DNA of 64,000 nt, taken from the NCBI GenBank assembly GCA_947488615.1, contig CANKZU010000004.1, positions 186,001-250,000 on the forward strand, given 5' to 3'. Position 1 is the first letter of the stretch, and each line of letters begins with the position of its first letter. The notes beneath the pieces are model-generated. The model saw only the letters and a list, made by a program, of their open reading frames with translations, did no database searches and was not told the origin of the DNA. This DNA comes from an uncultured Aurantimonas sp. (GTDB lineage Bacteria; Pseudomonadota; Alphaproteobacteria; Rhizobiales; Rhizobiaceae). A program made the translations under genes and the position numbers. Below are positions 1 to 8,532 of the stretch, one piece after another.

Positions 1-41
1 ACCACCACCACGACGGTTGGAATCAGTCCGTCACCCTTCAT
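1..41 (-). CDS. fliL: FliL N-terminus (partial, runs off the window)
   Basis: Only the first 13 or so codons are inside the window: an ATG at 41 reads MKGDGLIPTVVVV, the charged start of a hydrophobic segment. FliL is a single-pass inner-membrane protein associated with the stator. The call rests mainly on position, because fliL directly follows flgH in rhizobial flagellar clusters. The same frame is open upstream to about base 122, with a possible GTG at 104, so the true start may be earlier. No good ribosome binding site precedes the ATG. Bases 42-240, between this gene and flgH, hold nothing else I can support. Confidence 0.45.
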   Translation of the reverse strand, partial: MKGDGLIPTVVVV

Positions 42-240
42 GGCGCTGTCTTGTTTTTGCCGGAAGTGCCGATCTCGACCATGCGACGACCCCTCTCCAC
101 TCACGCGTCGGTGGCAGCGCCCTCATGGCGATGCCTTTGCCGACGACCGAGCGATATCGGGTCTGGCTGTCGCGAGACTTGCGGGGCACAGCCCCCGGTG
201 TTCCGGCAAATCCGCGGCTTTGCCGGAAAAGCCACAGGTC

Positions 241-945
241 TCAGTAAGGCGCGACGATATCGTAGAGCTGCTGGCCCCAACCGGGTTGTTGAACCTCGGT
301 AATGCGGCCGCGGCCACCATAGGAAATCCGCGCCTCGGCGATCTTGTCATATTCGATGGTGTTGTTCGGCAGAATATCGCGGGGCCGGATGATGCCGGCG
401 ATGGACAGGACCCTGACCTCGAAATTGACCCGCATTTCCTGTTGGCCGCTGATGAACAAATTGCCGTTCGGCAGCTTCTGGCCGACCACGGCCGCGACCG
501 ACAGATCGATGTCCTCGGACCGCTTGATCCTGCCCTTGCCGGCCATGTCGGACTTGCCGTTGGCGCCCAGTGTCGCCCCAACGGTCGGCAGGGTGTACTC
601 GCCCAAAGTGCCGGCCAGATCGAGCCCGGAGTCAATGCCCGACTTGCGCGAACGCTCCGAATTGTTGTCGAGCGATGCCTGGTCGCGGATCTGGATTTTC
701 ACCGTGACGATATCGCCAACGCCGAGGGCGCGCGGGTCCTGGTAGAAGTCGGCGCGCTCGTCGCTCCATAACGAATGCGGCGTGCGCGGTCCGGCGGCAG
801 GGAACGCGGCCGGCTGAGCGACGATCGGCGGATTCTCATAGAGCCCGGCGCCGACCGGCGACAAGGCGGGCTCGCGAAACGCGTCCTCGCGCGTCGTCGA
901 GCAGCCGGCCAGGGCAGCGAGCGCAATCAGTACAACGGCTCTCAC
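241..945 (-). CDS. flgH: Flagellar L-ring lipoprotein FlgH
   Basis: FlgH forms the L ring of the flagellar basal body in the outer membrane. The 234-residue product begins with a short lipoprotein signal (lipobox LAGC, Cys at about residue 15). It then shows family-typical segments: SLWSDERADFYQDPRA, GDIVTVKI, and a C-terminal stretch with GNLFISGQQE and GIIRPRDI. The start is GTG at 945, chosen because it overlaps the motE stop in a GTGA junction and because the lipobox follows directly. It lies between motE and fliL, as is usual in rhizobia. Length is normal for the family. Confidence 0.95.
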   Translation of the reverse strand: MRAVVLIALAALAGCSTTREDAFREPALSPVGAGLYENPPIVAQPAAFPAAGPRTPHSLWSDERADFYQDPRALGVGDIVTVKIQIRDQASLDNNSERSRKSGIDSGLDLAGTLGEYTLPTVGATLGANGKSDMAGKGRIKRSEDIDLSVAAVVGQKLPNGNLFISGQQEMRVNFEVRVLSIAGIIRPRDILPNNTIEYDKIAEARISYGGRGRITEVQQPGWGQQLYDIVAPY

Positions 946-1538
946 GATCTGCTCTCCGCGATCTGCTTCTCGTCCATCGAACCGCCGGCGGAGGTCTTTT
1001 CGACAATGAGGTTGGCGATTTCGGCGGCGGTGGCTGGTGGCATCGCGCTGAGAATCTCGCTCGCCTGACGCGCTTTCAGTCGGGCGATCACCGAAGCGGC
1101 GGCATCGCGTTCGAGATTGACGAGTTGGGCCGCGGCGGCGTCAGCCTTCATCTTGGCGTAGATGTCGACGATGATCGTGGATGCGCTGTCGAGGAAGCGG
1201 TTTCGCTCCGCCAGCCATTCCTGATAGTCTTTGCGCTTGGCTTCGAGGGCGTCGATCTGCTTGCCGATCTCGGTTTCGAGTTCGGTCAGCTGCTTCTGCT
1301 CCAAAGCGTAGCGGGCGTCCTGGGCCTTGTCGGCGATATTGAGACAGTATTTCTCGACCTCGCTGGCGGGCTTTTTGCGTTTGGCGACTTCACCGCTCTC
1401 GCCGATGATCCGGATTTCCTGGGGTGGAATTTCGGGCGCTCCGGCTGCGTGTGCGAAGCCCGCCGGCGCCAGAATGGGGGCGAAAACGACGAGCCTGGCA
1501 GCGCGCCGGCCCATTCGCATGAAAGTCTGAATCATCAT
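942..1538 (-). CDS. motE: MotE, periplasmic chaperone-like flagellar motor protein
   Basis: A 198-residue exported protein with a signal peptide ending near AHAA at residues 28-32, then a long charged coiled-coil region (about 80-150). The C-terminus is MgtE-N-like, with KARQASEILSAMPPATAAEI. In Sinorhizobium, MotE is reported to help fold and stabilise the periplasmic motor protein MotC. The position between flgI and flgH matches that gene. Two adjacent ATG codons (1538 and 1535) lie at the start, and the first overlaps the flgI stop as ATGA, so translation is probably coupled. motC itself is not in the window. Confidence 0.85.
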   Translation of the reverse strand: MMIQTFMRMGRRAARLVVFAPILAPAGFAHAAGAPEIPPQEIRIIGESGEVAKRKKPASEVEKYCLNIADKAQDARYALEQKQLTELETEIGKQIDALEAKRKDYQEWLAERNRFLDSASTIIVDIYAKMKADAAAAQLVNLERDAAASVIARLKARQASEILSAMPPATAAEIANLIVEKTSAGGSMDEKQIAESRS

Positions 1539-2716
1539 TGCACCACGAGTTCGGCTTGTAAGGCACCAGCCGTCTTGATTCCCTGCAGGATTGCGATGAT
1601 CCCCGTCGGCTTCAGCCCAATACCGTTGAGACCGCGAACCACGGACTCCAGATCTGCGCCGCCGACCAGGGCGAAGGATCCACCGCCCTGCTGGGCATCG
1701 ACGATGGTTTCGGAGGTCACCACCGTCTGCCCTTTCGAGAAGGGCTCAGGCTGCGAGACGGCCGGAAGTTCGCTGACTCGCACGGTCAGATTGCCGTGGG
1801 TCAGGGCAACGGTCGAGATCTGCACGTCCCTGCCGATGACGACCGTGCCGGTCCGCTCATCGATGACGACCCGCGCCGCTTGGTCCGGCTCGATCCTGAG
1901 ATCACCAATCTCGGCAATGAAACGAGTGCTCGACACCTTCGCGGGCCGCTTGAGATGGATCGTGCGGAAGTCCTCTTCCTGCGCGACGGCCCCGCCCCAG
2001 CGATTGACGGCATAGTTGTTGACGATGTCGACGACGCGGATGGCGGTCTTGAAATCCGGATTGAAAAGCTCGATCGCCAATCGGCCGTCATCATTGAAGG
2101 CACCCGGCACCTCCCGCTCGACAAGCGCGCCGTTCGCGACCCGACCGGTAGTCGGCACGCCCTGGGTGAGGCGCTCGCTGTCGCCCTGCGTGGAAAAGCC
2201 GCTCACTGCGAGCGGGCCTTGCGCGACCGCGTAGATCTCACCATCAGCGCCATACAGCGGCGTCATCACCAGCGTGCCGCCCATCAGCGACGAGGCATCG
2301 CCGAGCGAGGAGACGGTCACATCGATACGCGATCCGGTGCCGATGAAAGCTGGCAGTTCAGCGGTTACGGTAACCGCCGCGACATTCTTGCTGCGGGAGG
2401 ACTGGGACCGAATGTTGACGCCCATCCGATCGAGCATCGACTGCATCGACTGCTCGGTAAACGGTGCGTTACGCATGGAATCGCCGGTCCCTTGAAGGCC
2501 GATCACGAGGCCGTAGCCGACGAGCTGGTTGGCCCGAACGCCGCGAATATTGACGATGTCCTTGATCCGGACGGTACCGGCCGCATCGGCCGGGTTGCCA
2601 CGGACAGGCCGGAGCTTTGCCACAGCCTGTCCGCCGGCGCCGCTATAGTCGGCGGCGGACGTGCCCTGAAGGCTCGCGGCGATGAGGAGGGCCCCAAGGA
2701 GCAGCCGCACGATCAT
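1535..2716 (-). CDS. flgI: Flagellar P-ring protein FlgI
   Basis: FlgI builds the P ring around the rod in the periplasm. The 393-residue protein has a Sec signal peptide (first 22 residues, ending GTSA). Family segments follow: RIKDIVNIRGVRANQLVGYG, VIGLQGTGDS, SSLGDASSLMGGTL, and near the C-terminus GLNGIGLKPTGIIAILQGIK. The start ATG at 2716 overlaps the flgA stop by ATGA. FlgA, encoded just upstream, chaperones P-ring assembly. Length and ends are typical of the family. Confidence 0.97.
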   Translation of the reverse strand: MIVRLLLGALLIAASLQGTSAADYSGAGGQAVAKLRPVRGNPADAAGTVRIKDIVNIRGVRANQLVGYGLVIGLQGTGDSMRNAPFTEQSMQSMLDRMGVNIRSQSSRSKNVAAVTVTAELPAFIGTGSRIDVTVSSLGDASSLMGGTLVMTPLYGADGEIYAVAQGPLAVSGFSTQGDSERLTQGVPTTGRVANGALVEREVPGAFNDDGRLAIELFNPDFKTAIRVVDIVNNYAVNRWGGAVAQEEDFRTIHLKRPAKVSSTRFIAEIGDLRIEPDQAARVVIDERTGTVVIGRDVQISTVALTHGNLTVRVSELPAVSQPEPFSKGQTVVTSETIVDAQQGGGSFALVGGADLESVVRGLNGIGLKPTGIIAILQGIKTAGALQAELVVQ

Positions 2717-3207
2717 CCGTGGATCCGAACGCTGCCGTCGGCTTCGACGATACCGGAGACCACGACGCCGCTGTCGGCGTTGCGCACGCGCACGATCTCG
2801 CCTTCGGCGGCCGAGCGCATCGCCGTGCCGAGCCCGGTGATGATCAGCCCGCCTTCGCGGAAGACCAGCGTCACGGCCGCGCCCGCCCGCACCAGGTCCG
2901 GGGTCTTGAGGTCCGACAGGAGGATCGGCTTCCCCGGCAGAAGAGTCCGCCGGGCCACCCGCCCCGCGAGCATGTCGTCTTCGATGACGTAGAGCGTGAT
3001 TTTCTCGTCCTTGACGATATAGGCCTTGTAGGAGATGCCCCGGTCGACAACGCTCTGCCCCGGATAGACGACGGCCGCCGGAACCGGCAGGTCGAGCTCG
3101 GCCGCAGATCCCTGGACCGGGACAAGCAGTGCCGCGAGCGCGGCGAGACCAGCGGCCGCCGAAAGGCCGGATGACAGGACTCCGGGAATGGTTGCGACGG
3201 AGCTCAT
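2713..3207 (-). CDS. flgA: FlgA, P-ring assembly chaperone
   Basis: A 164-residue exported protein with a hydrophobic N-terminal signal (about residues 10-33, ending GSAA). A SAF-type domain follows, with YPGQSVVDRGISY and RRTLLPGKPILLSDL. The C-terminal part has VTLVFREGGLIITGLGTAM, as in other FlgA proteins. FlgA is the periplasmic chaperone for FlgI. It starts 3 bases after the flgG stop and its own stop overlaps the flgI start. Confidence 0.93.
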   Translation of the reverse strand: MSSVATIPGVLSSGLSAAAGLAALAALLVPVQGSAAELDLPVPAAVVYPGQSVVDRGISYKAYIVKDEKITLYVIEDDMLAGRVARRTLLPGKPILLSDLKTPDLVRAGAAVTLVFREGGLIITGLGTAMRSAAEGEIVRVRNADSGVVVSGIVEADGSVRIHG

Positions 3208-3210
3208 GGA

Positions 3211-3999
3211 CTAACGGAGCCCCTTGGTGACGACGCTGGCCATCTCGTCGGCCGCCGAAATCACCTTCGAATTCATTTCGTAAGCCCGCTGAGCGGAAAT
3301 GAGCTGCGATATTTCCTTCACGGGATCGACGTTGGAATCCTCCAGATAGCCCTGGTGAACCACCGCCATGCCCGGATCCCCTGGAACGCCCGCGGTCGGC
3401 CCTCCCGAAGCGAGGGTTTCCTTGAACAGGTTGCCGCCCTGTGCCGCCAATCCCGCCTCATTGGCGAAAGTTGCGATGGTCAGCTGGCCGATCTCCTGCG
3501 CATCGGCCTGACCGTCGACCTGAGCGAAGATCTGTCCGCTCTCGTTGACGGTGATCTCGGTGGCGTTCTGCGGAACCGTGATGGCCGGCTCGACGCGATA
3601 ACCGTCCAGCGTGACGAGTTGCCCCTCGCCATTGGTGTTGAAGGCGCCGTCCCGGGTATAGAGAATTTCGCCGCCAGGCCCCTCCAACTGGAACCAGCCG
3701 GCCCCGTTCAGGGCGAGATCGAGCTTGTTGCCAGTCTGATTGAGTGTGCCCTGGAGGTTTATGTTCCGGATCGCCGCAAGGCGTACGCCGAGGCCCAGCT
3801 GGGCGCCTTCCGGCACCACGCCCTGCCCGCCCCGGGCGGGAACGCCCTGCATCCGTTCCACTTGGTAGAGCAGATCGGTGAACTCGGCGCGCGCGCGCTT
3901 GAAACCGGTCGTGTTGATATTCGCGATGTTATTGGCGATGACCTCAACATTGGTCTGCTGGGCGTTCATGCCAGTGGCGGCGATCGCAAGGGCTCGCAT
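3211..3999 (-). CDS. flgG: Flagellar distal rod protein FlgG
   Basis: A 262-residue rod protein starting [19 protein letters not shown], with the FlgG/FlgE N-terminal motif [20 protein letters not shown]. It has the mid-protein [12 protein letters not shown] and [12 protein letters not shown] segments and the C-terminal helix [20 protein letters not shown]. FlgG forms the distal rod and is secreted by the flagellar type III apparatus, so it lacks a cleaved signal. A strong AAGGAG lies about 8 bases before the ATG. Upstream of that, two stacked RNA hairpins separate it from fliE. Confidence 0.97.
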   Translation of the reverse strand: MRALAIAATGMNAQQTNVEVIANNIANINTTGFKRARAEFTDLLYQVERMQGVPARGGQGVVPEGAQLGLGVRLAAIRNINLQGTLNQTGNKLDLALNGAGWFQLEGPGGEILYTRDGAFNTNGEGQLVTLDGYRVEPAITVPQNATEITVNESGQIFAQVDGQADAQEIGQLTIATFANEAGLAAQGGNLFKETLASGGPTAGVPGDPGMAVVHQGYLEDSNVDPVKEISQLISAQRAYEMNSKVISAADEMASVVTKGLR

Positions 4000-4024
4000 C
4001 GGGTGGCTCCTTCAGGATAGTGGA

Positions 4025-4077
4025 CCGGCGTTCCAATGTTCCTGGAGCGCCGGAAGAGCATTATTCGCGGGGCGAAT
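4025..4077 (-). promoter_or_regulatory. Tandem hairpins between fliE and flgG
   Basis: In the 95-base fliE-flgG spacer the minus-strand RNA can form an 11-bp stem with one G-U pair (4025-4035 with 4043-4053). It can also form a perfect 6-bp stem (4063-4068 with 4072-4077). Neither is followed by a T run on the minus strand, so a processing or stability role is more likely than termination. This is inference from sequence only. Confidence 0.4.
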
Positions 4078-4094
4078 GAGAGGGCCGGATCGCC

Positions 4095-4406
4095 TCAGAT
4101 CGCCATGCGGGACAGTTCGAGATAGGCGCTGACCGCCTTGTCGCGGATGGAGACAGCCGTCTGGAGCGTGCGTTCGGCGGCCATGACGGATTCGACCACG
4201 GACTGCGTCGTCGCCTCGCCGTTGATCCCCTTGATCGACGTTGCCTCGGCGGTCTTGACCGTGTTGACGGCTTCGCTCGCGATCTGCGACAGGACCGTGC
4301 CGAAGTCGACTCCAGCGGCTGCCTGAGCAGGTCCGGCTGGGGTGAACGTATTGCCGACCGCGCTGGTGCCGATGCTCGGAAAGGTTGCTCCGATCGAAGG
4401 GATCAT
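4095..4406 (-). CDS. fliE: Flagellar MS-ring/rod adaptor FliE
   Basis: A 103-residue protein whose C-terminal half matches FliE: SVVESVMAAERTLQTAVSIRDKAVSAYLEL, written here as the block at about residues 68-98. FliE links the MS ring to the proximal rod and is exported by the flagellar type III system. The gene starts 2 bases after the flgC stop. A 95-base spacer with two hairpins separates it from flgG. Confidence 0.93.
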   Translation of the reverse strand: MIPSIGATFPSIGTSAVGNTFTPAGPAQAAAGVDFGTVLSQIASEAVNTVKTAEATSIKGINGEATTQSVVESVMAAERTLQTAVSIRDKAVSAYLELSRMAI

Positions 4407-4408
4407 GG

Positions 4409-4825
4409 TCAGCTCCTCAGAAGGTCGATGGTCATATTGATGATTTCGCGCGCCTGCTTCACCACCTGGATGTTGGCTTCATAGGAGCGGTTCGCCTCGC
4501 GCATGTCCGCCATTTCAACAAGCATTCGCACATTCGGCATTTTCACGTAGCCCTCGGCGTTGGCCGCCGGGTTGCCGGGGTCGTGCTCGAGGACGAAGGG
4601 GGTTTCGTCCGTCCCGATTCCGCCGACGCGGACCATGTCGGCGCCGGTGACCCGATCCAACTCACCCTGGAAGGTGACTGTCTTGCGTTGATAGGGGTCG
4701 CTACCGGCTGTCGTCCCCGTGGTCTGGGCATTGGCGATGTTTTCGGAAACCACGCGCATACGCGTGGATTGCGCCTGAAGGCCACTGGCGGCAATCCTGA
4801 GCGGGGAAAGAAGCGGATCGGACAT
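4409..4825 (-). CDS. flgC: Flagellar proximal rod protein FlgC
   Basis: A 138-residue rod protein with the N-terminal rod motif [20 protein letters not shown] and the C-terminal helix [20 protein letters not shown], the usual FlgC signatures. FlgC is part of the proximal rod in the periplasm. The start ATG at 4825 is 5 bases after the flgB stop, in the compact operon flgB-flgC-fliE-flgG-flgA-flgI-motE-flgH. Confidence 0.96.
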   Translation of the reverse strand: MSDPLLSPLRIAASGLQAQSTRMRVVSENIANAQTTGTTAGSDPYQRKTVTFQGELDRVTGADMVRVGGIGTDETPFVLEHDPGNPAANAEGYVKMPNVRMLVEMADMREANRSYEANIQVVKQAREIINMTIDLLRS

Positions 4826-4830
4826 GCGGG

Positions 4831-5211
4831 TTATCCCTTCACGGACATGACGAGCAGGCGATGAAATGCCTTCACGACCGACGTATCGAGAGAATACGCC
4901 CGAGAAATCTCGCCGGCCTTGAGCATCTCCTGCTCGAGGCTCACGGAGTTACCGGAATGGGTAACATCCCAAGGCGTCTCGGTGACGACATCCTGGCTGT
5001 CACTGGTGCCGCCGAGCGAGGCCATATGCATGTTGCTGGAACTCGCGAGATCGAGGCGTGTCGAAGCCAGAACCTCGCTGAAGGACGCCAAGTCTTTGCC
5101 CTTGTAACCGGGCGTATTCGCATTGGCGACGTTTTCGGCCACCAGCGTCTGGCGCGTGGCCAACCACGAGGTGCGCTGCGAAGCGATTCCAAAAAGATAG
5201 ACCTGTTCCAT
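4831..5211 (-). CDS. flgB: Flagellar proximal rod protein FlgB
   Basis: The product is 126 residues from the ATG at 5211 ([20 protein letters not shown]), with the rod-protein motif [18 protein letters not shown] and a C-terminal [19 protein letters not shown] prefer this ATG over a TTG five codons upstream (5226), because a GAGAAG element sits just before it and other FlgB proteins start with a similar short M-x-x-x-x-LF segment. This is the first gene of the flgB-to-fliL unit and is preceded by a non-coding spacer of about 220 bases. Confidence 0.93.
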   Translation of the reverse strand: MEQVYLFGIASQRTSWLATRQTLVAENVANANTPGYKGKDLASFSEVLASTRLDLASSSNMHMASLGGTSDSQDVVTETPWDVTHSGNSVSLEQEMLKAGEISRAYSLDTSVVKAFHRLLVMSVKG

Positions 5212-5433
5212 GACTTCTCGCGCCAATGCTCTTGAGAGTCATGGTCTAGGGGGACGCGCTTGTCCGAAGCTTGCCCTTACGGTGATAACCGGTTGAGAAG
5301 GAACGACCGTGACGGCATGAAAAGGCCTCAGGGGCCGAAGGCGTCGCAGTTGCGGAGGGTTTGCATCCGATGAGCGGAAGGCACCTTCAGACGCGGTCGC
5401 GGTGACCGACGCGCGGCGACGTCATGCGTCAGC
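5212..5433. promoter_or_regulatory. Intergenic spacer before the flgB operon
   Basis: About 220 bases without a credible gene separate the 143-residue gene (ends 5434) from flgB. It should hold the flgB operon promoter. On the minus strand a weak hairpin (GGCC at 5333-5336 with GGCC at 5323-5326) is followed by TTTT, which might end the upstream fliM-flhB transcript. I could not pick a convincing -35/-10 pair. Confidence 0.3.
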
Positions 5434-5865
5434 TCAGGAAATGGGCTCTTGCAGATGTGCGTCGAGGATCGCCTGACGCAGCTCCTCGGTGCCGCCGTCG
5501 GCCATCTCACCAGCGTTGTCGAAGGCGATGTAGGTGATGTCCACCGCCGCCGCCGAGGCGCCCAGCTCAAGCTGGAAGTGGGCGGTCACACCGCGATGTT
5601 TGAACTCAAGCGCAAGCGACACGATCGGCACGCCGCCCCAGTTCAGACGAACGTCGCCGGAATTGGCGAAGCGCAGGACACCAGGCTTGAAATACAGCTC
5701 CGCCGAGGAGGTGACGATATCCGCGATATTGCCATAGCGTTCGAGACGGAGGAAGGCGATGTAGTCGACCACTTCCACGAGACGAAGTTCGGCGACGACT
5801 TCCTTGACCCCATCGGCAAGCGCACGCTCGCGAGACAGTGTGTTGTGTTTGCGGATATCGAGCAT
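5434..5865 (-). CDS. Conserved flagellar-cluster protein of unknown function (143 aa)
   Basis: A soluble-looking 143-residue protein with no signal peptide or membrane segment. It starts 2 bases after the flhB stop, so it is almost certainly cotranscribed. An uncharacterised gene of about this size next to flhB is known from rhizobial flagellar clusters (my recollection of the Sinorhizobium region). The sequence has an acidic helical N-terminus with KEVVAELRLVEVVDYIAFLR and later beta-rich segments (GGVPIVSLALEFKHRGVTAH). I recognise no catalytic motif. A flagellar role is inferred from context only. Confidence 0.75.
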   Translation of the reverse strand: MLDIRKHNTLSRERALADGVKEVVAELRLVEVVDYIAFLRLERYGNIADIVTSSAELYFKPGVLRFANSGDVRLNWGGVPIVSLALEFKHRGVTAHFQLELGASAAAVDITYIAFDNAGEMADGGTEELRQAILDAHLQEPIS

Positions 5866-5867
5866 GA

Positions 5868-6956
5868 CTATGCGGTAGCGACTCCCACCTTCGTGCCCGT
5901 TCGGGAGTGAAGGAAATAGATGAGTTCTGCAATTGCCTTGAAGAATTGCGGCGGAATCATCTGATCGATCTCGACATGATCATACATAGACCTTGCCAAT
6001 AGCTTGTCTTCGATGACCGGTACGTCATTGGCCTCGGCGATTTCCCGAATCTTCAGCGCAACCAGGTCGGTGCCCTTGGCAACGACCATCGGCGCGCCGC
6101 CGTCCTCGCGGACATATCGCAGCGCAATCGCGTAATGGGTCGGATTGGCGATGATGAGCGTCGCGAAGGGAACGTCTGTCATCATGCGCCGGCGCACCCG
6201 ATCGCGCGCGATCTGGCGCTGCCGGCCCTTGACCATCGGATCGCCCTCCGCCTGTTTGTTTTCGTCCTTGATTTCCTGCTTGGACATCCTGAGGTCGCGC
6301 CGCCAGTGGATGCGGCTCATGGCGAGGTCGGCGGCGACGAGCACGATCGTCGCGATCGAGACGCCGGAGAGAAGCTTCATCGCCAGTTCGAGAATCAGTT
6401 CGGGCACCAGCACCGGATCTGCGAACATGGTGCGCATCATCGTCGGGAAACCCGACATGAGGAGCGTGCCGACGACGACGCCGATGGTGAGAAACTTGAA
6501 CACTGACTTGCCGAACTCCGTCAGCCCACGCAGACCAAAAATTCGCTTGAACCCGGCCGACAGCGAAATATGCGACGCCTTCGGCCGGATTCGTTCGAAA
6601 TTGATCTGCGGCGCGTTTTGGAGAACCGACGAGACAACGCCTCCGATGACAAAGAAGACGGCAGCGGGCAGAACGAACCGCGCACCTTCAATAGCCAGCA
6701 TGTGGAGGACGTGTAGGGCATCGGCACTCGTATTCAGATCCCATTGCAGGGGGTTTTCGAACGTCGTCTTGAGCACGAGAAGCAAGTCGCCCGCACCGTC
6801 GCGGACCTGAAATGCGATAAAGGCCATTGCGGCCAGAAGCGACGCCAGAATCGGCGCCTCGCGCGAAACCGGAAGATTACCCTTCTCGATCGTGTCGTTG
6901 ATCTTCTTCTCGGTCGGTTCTTCCGTTTTTGAGGATTTGTCCTCGCTATCCGACAC
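5868..6956 (-). CDS. flhB: Flagellar type III export gate protein FlhB
   Basis: A 362-residue protein with the FlhB/YscU layout: a cytoplasmic EEPTEKKI N-terminus, four membrane segments (about 35-50, 92-112, 150-172, 188-212) and a cytoplasmic domain. The autocleavage motif NPTH is at residues 271-274. FlhB controls the switch in export specificity from rod/hook to filament proteins. The start is GTG at 6956, about 100 bases downstream of fliG, and the stop is 2 bases before the next gene. Nothing atypical was seen. Confidence 0.97.
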   Translation of the reverse strand: MSDSEDKSSKTEEPTEKKINDTIEKGNLPVSREAPILASLLAAMAFIAFQVRDGAGDLLLVLKTTFENPLQWDLNTSADALHVLHMLAIEGARFVLPAAVFFVIGGVVSSVLQNAPQINFERIRPKASHISLSAGFKRIFGLRGLTEFGKSVFKFLTIGVVVGTLLMSGFPTMMRTMFADPVLVPELILELAMKLLSGVSIATIVLVAADLAMSRIHWRRDLRMSKQEIKDENKQAEGDPMVKGRQRQIARDRVRRRMMTDVPFATLIIANPTHYAIALRYVREDGGAPMVVAKGTDLVALKIREIAEANDVPVIEDKLLARSMYDHVEIDQMIPPQFFKAIAELIYFLHSRTGTKVGVATA

Positions 6957-7058
6957 GGTGGTTTATACCCTCGAACCCATTGACGTTCAGTGAAGACTTG
7001 GCGGCGCTCCCCCCATTTCGCATGATTCCTACCGTCCCTGCCCGCACCGCGCCGGCTG

Positions 7059-8102
7059 TCATTCCTCTTCCTCGGCATGCAGATTGAGCTTGCCTTCCCC
7101 CCACAGAGCAAGCCCGGTGGACGCAATATCCCGACGGGCTTTGTCAACCTCGGCGGGAGGCGGCTCGTCACTCCGAGAAAGCTCGGCCTCTACCATTCGC
7201 CGAGAACGCGAACTCATGCACGAGAGAATGGCCTCTTTGGTTTCTTCGTCGACGCCGGCAAGGGCTAGGATGACGACCTCTGTTCCTGTCGCGTCGAGGA
7301 GAACCATGCGATCCCGCTTGGTCAAGGTAATGACGTCTTCAAAGCTAAACAGAAGGTTGCGAAGCTTTTCAGCATCCTTCGGCTGTTTCACGACCAACAT
7401 TTCGATCAACTCGTCAGCATGCCCCTTGCTCATTCGGTTGACGATATCGGCAAGAACCGTGTGACTGCTGGCTTGGTCAGGACGATCAGAGGTGGCCAGA
7501 TAGGAATGACGAAGGTGGTTCTCCAGCAGTCGTTGTACGGGCCGAGAAAGCGACTTCAGAGACAAAATCCGCCGCATTACCTCATTGCGGAACACCGGCT
7601 CGAATTCTCGGGCGATCATCGCAGCAGTCTCCGCCCTGATCTTCGACAACAGGACTGCGACAACATGAGGGTGTTCCCTCGCCAGTTTCGGCGCCAGCAT
7701 CTCGTGCTGCAGATTCGCCACGGCGTCCCAAACACTACGAGTCTCGCGATCGGGTGATTTCCCCGAATCGTCGAAATCGTCCACCGAGAAGATGGACTCG
7801 AACTCCTCCGCCGACAGGGCGTTCTGGAGAAGCTCCGTCATCTGCTCGCCCGGACCGTTTAACCCCGGCGACTTCTTGAAAGCCTCCTGGAAGTGATCGA
7901 CCAATTCGTCGATCTGGTCCGGTGTGATTGAAGCAAGACCAGCCGCGCTTTCCTTCAGCAGCTTGATCTCGTCGGTCGTGAAGTGCTTCAAAACCCGGGA
8001 GGCCCCAGCGCTGCCCAAGGCAATCAACACGATAGCCGCACGAGCGCGGCTACTCGCTGGCAGCTCCGAGTTTTCGTCCTGATAGGCGGCAACCATCGAC
8101 AT
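7059..8102 (-). CDS. fliG: Flagellar motor switch protein FliG
   Basis: A 347-residue C-ring protein. The N-terminal segment has AAIVLIALGSAGASRVLKHF. The middle domain has the EHPHVVAVLLSKI block, matching the family EHPQ motif. The C-terminal domain has MSKGHADELIEMLVV and DRMVLLDATGTEVVILALAG. FliG links the MS ring to the stators and transmits torque. It starts 6 bases after fliN and ends in an acidic tail (HAEEEE). Confidence 0.95.
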   Translation of the reverse strand: MSMVAAYQDENSELPASSRARAAIVLIALGSAGASRVLKHFTTDEIKLLKESAAGLASITPDQIDELVDHFQEAFKKSPGLNGPGEQMTELLQNALSAEEFESIFSVDDFDDSGKSPDRETRSVWDAVANLQHEMLAPKLAREHPHVVAVLLSKIRAETAAMIAREFEPVFRNEVMRRILSLKSLSRPVQRLLENHLRHSYLATSDRPDQASSHTVLADIVNRMSKGHADELIEMLVVKQPKDAEKLRNLLFSFEDVITLTKRDRMVLLDATGTEVVILALAGVDEETKEAILSCMSSRSRRMVEAELSRSDEPPPAEVDKARRDIASTGLALWGEGKLNLHAEEEE

Positions 8103-8108
8103 CGTGGA

Positions 8109-8459
8109 TCAAGCGGCCCGCGGCTTTTTCGACGGAAGGCGAGCACCCGGCTTCGCCACTTCGGTCAGGGTCACTCCGAAACGCTGGTCCTCATTGTCGA
8201 GTACGACAATCTCACCGCGAGCCACAACGCGACCGTTCACGATCACATCAACTGGGTCGCCGACTCTCGTATCGAGTTTAACGATTGCGCCACGGCCAAG
8301 ATTAAGGATGTCGGCGACGGTCATCGTTGTTGAGCCGAGAACGACATGCATCGTCACCGGGACGTCCATGACAAGATCAAGATCGAGCCGATCATCCTGG
8401 CCCGTCGGTCCCACTGCTGAGTCTTCATTCTCGGTTGCAGTATCGTTGTCTTCAGTCAT
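8109..8459 (-). CDS. fliN: Flagellar motor switch protein FliN
   Basis: A small C-ring protein of 116 residues from the ATG at 8459; another in-frame ATG at 8471 would add four. The C-terminal SpoA domain is clear: LDLVMDVPVTMHVVLGSTTM, then ADILNLGRGAIVKLD, and PVDVIVNGRVVARGEIVVL. The N-terminus is acidic and low in complexity. The C-terminal tail is basic (PSKKPRAA). It lies between the unknown DUF6468-like gene and fliG. Neither candidate start has a strong ribosome binding site. Confidence 0.95.
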   Translation of the reverse strand: MTEDNDTATENEDSAVGPTGQDDRLDLDLVMDVPVTMHVVLGSTTMTVADILNLGRGAIVKLDTRVGDPVDVIVNGRVVARGEIVVLDNEDQRFGVTLTEVAKPGARLPSKKPRAA

Positions 8460-8532
8460 GGTGCGATCCATCTTACGCTGTGGCGGACCGCTTCATGCGG
8501 CCCGTATTCGCCTAGTCCAGCCCATCAACGGG

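Noticed and set aside
40..771. A 243-codon plus-strand frame at the window start
   Set aside because: It is antisense to flgH, which has a lipobox and full family sequence.
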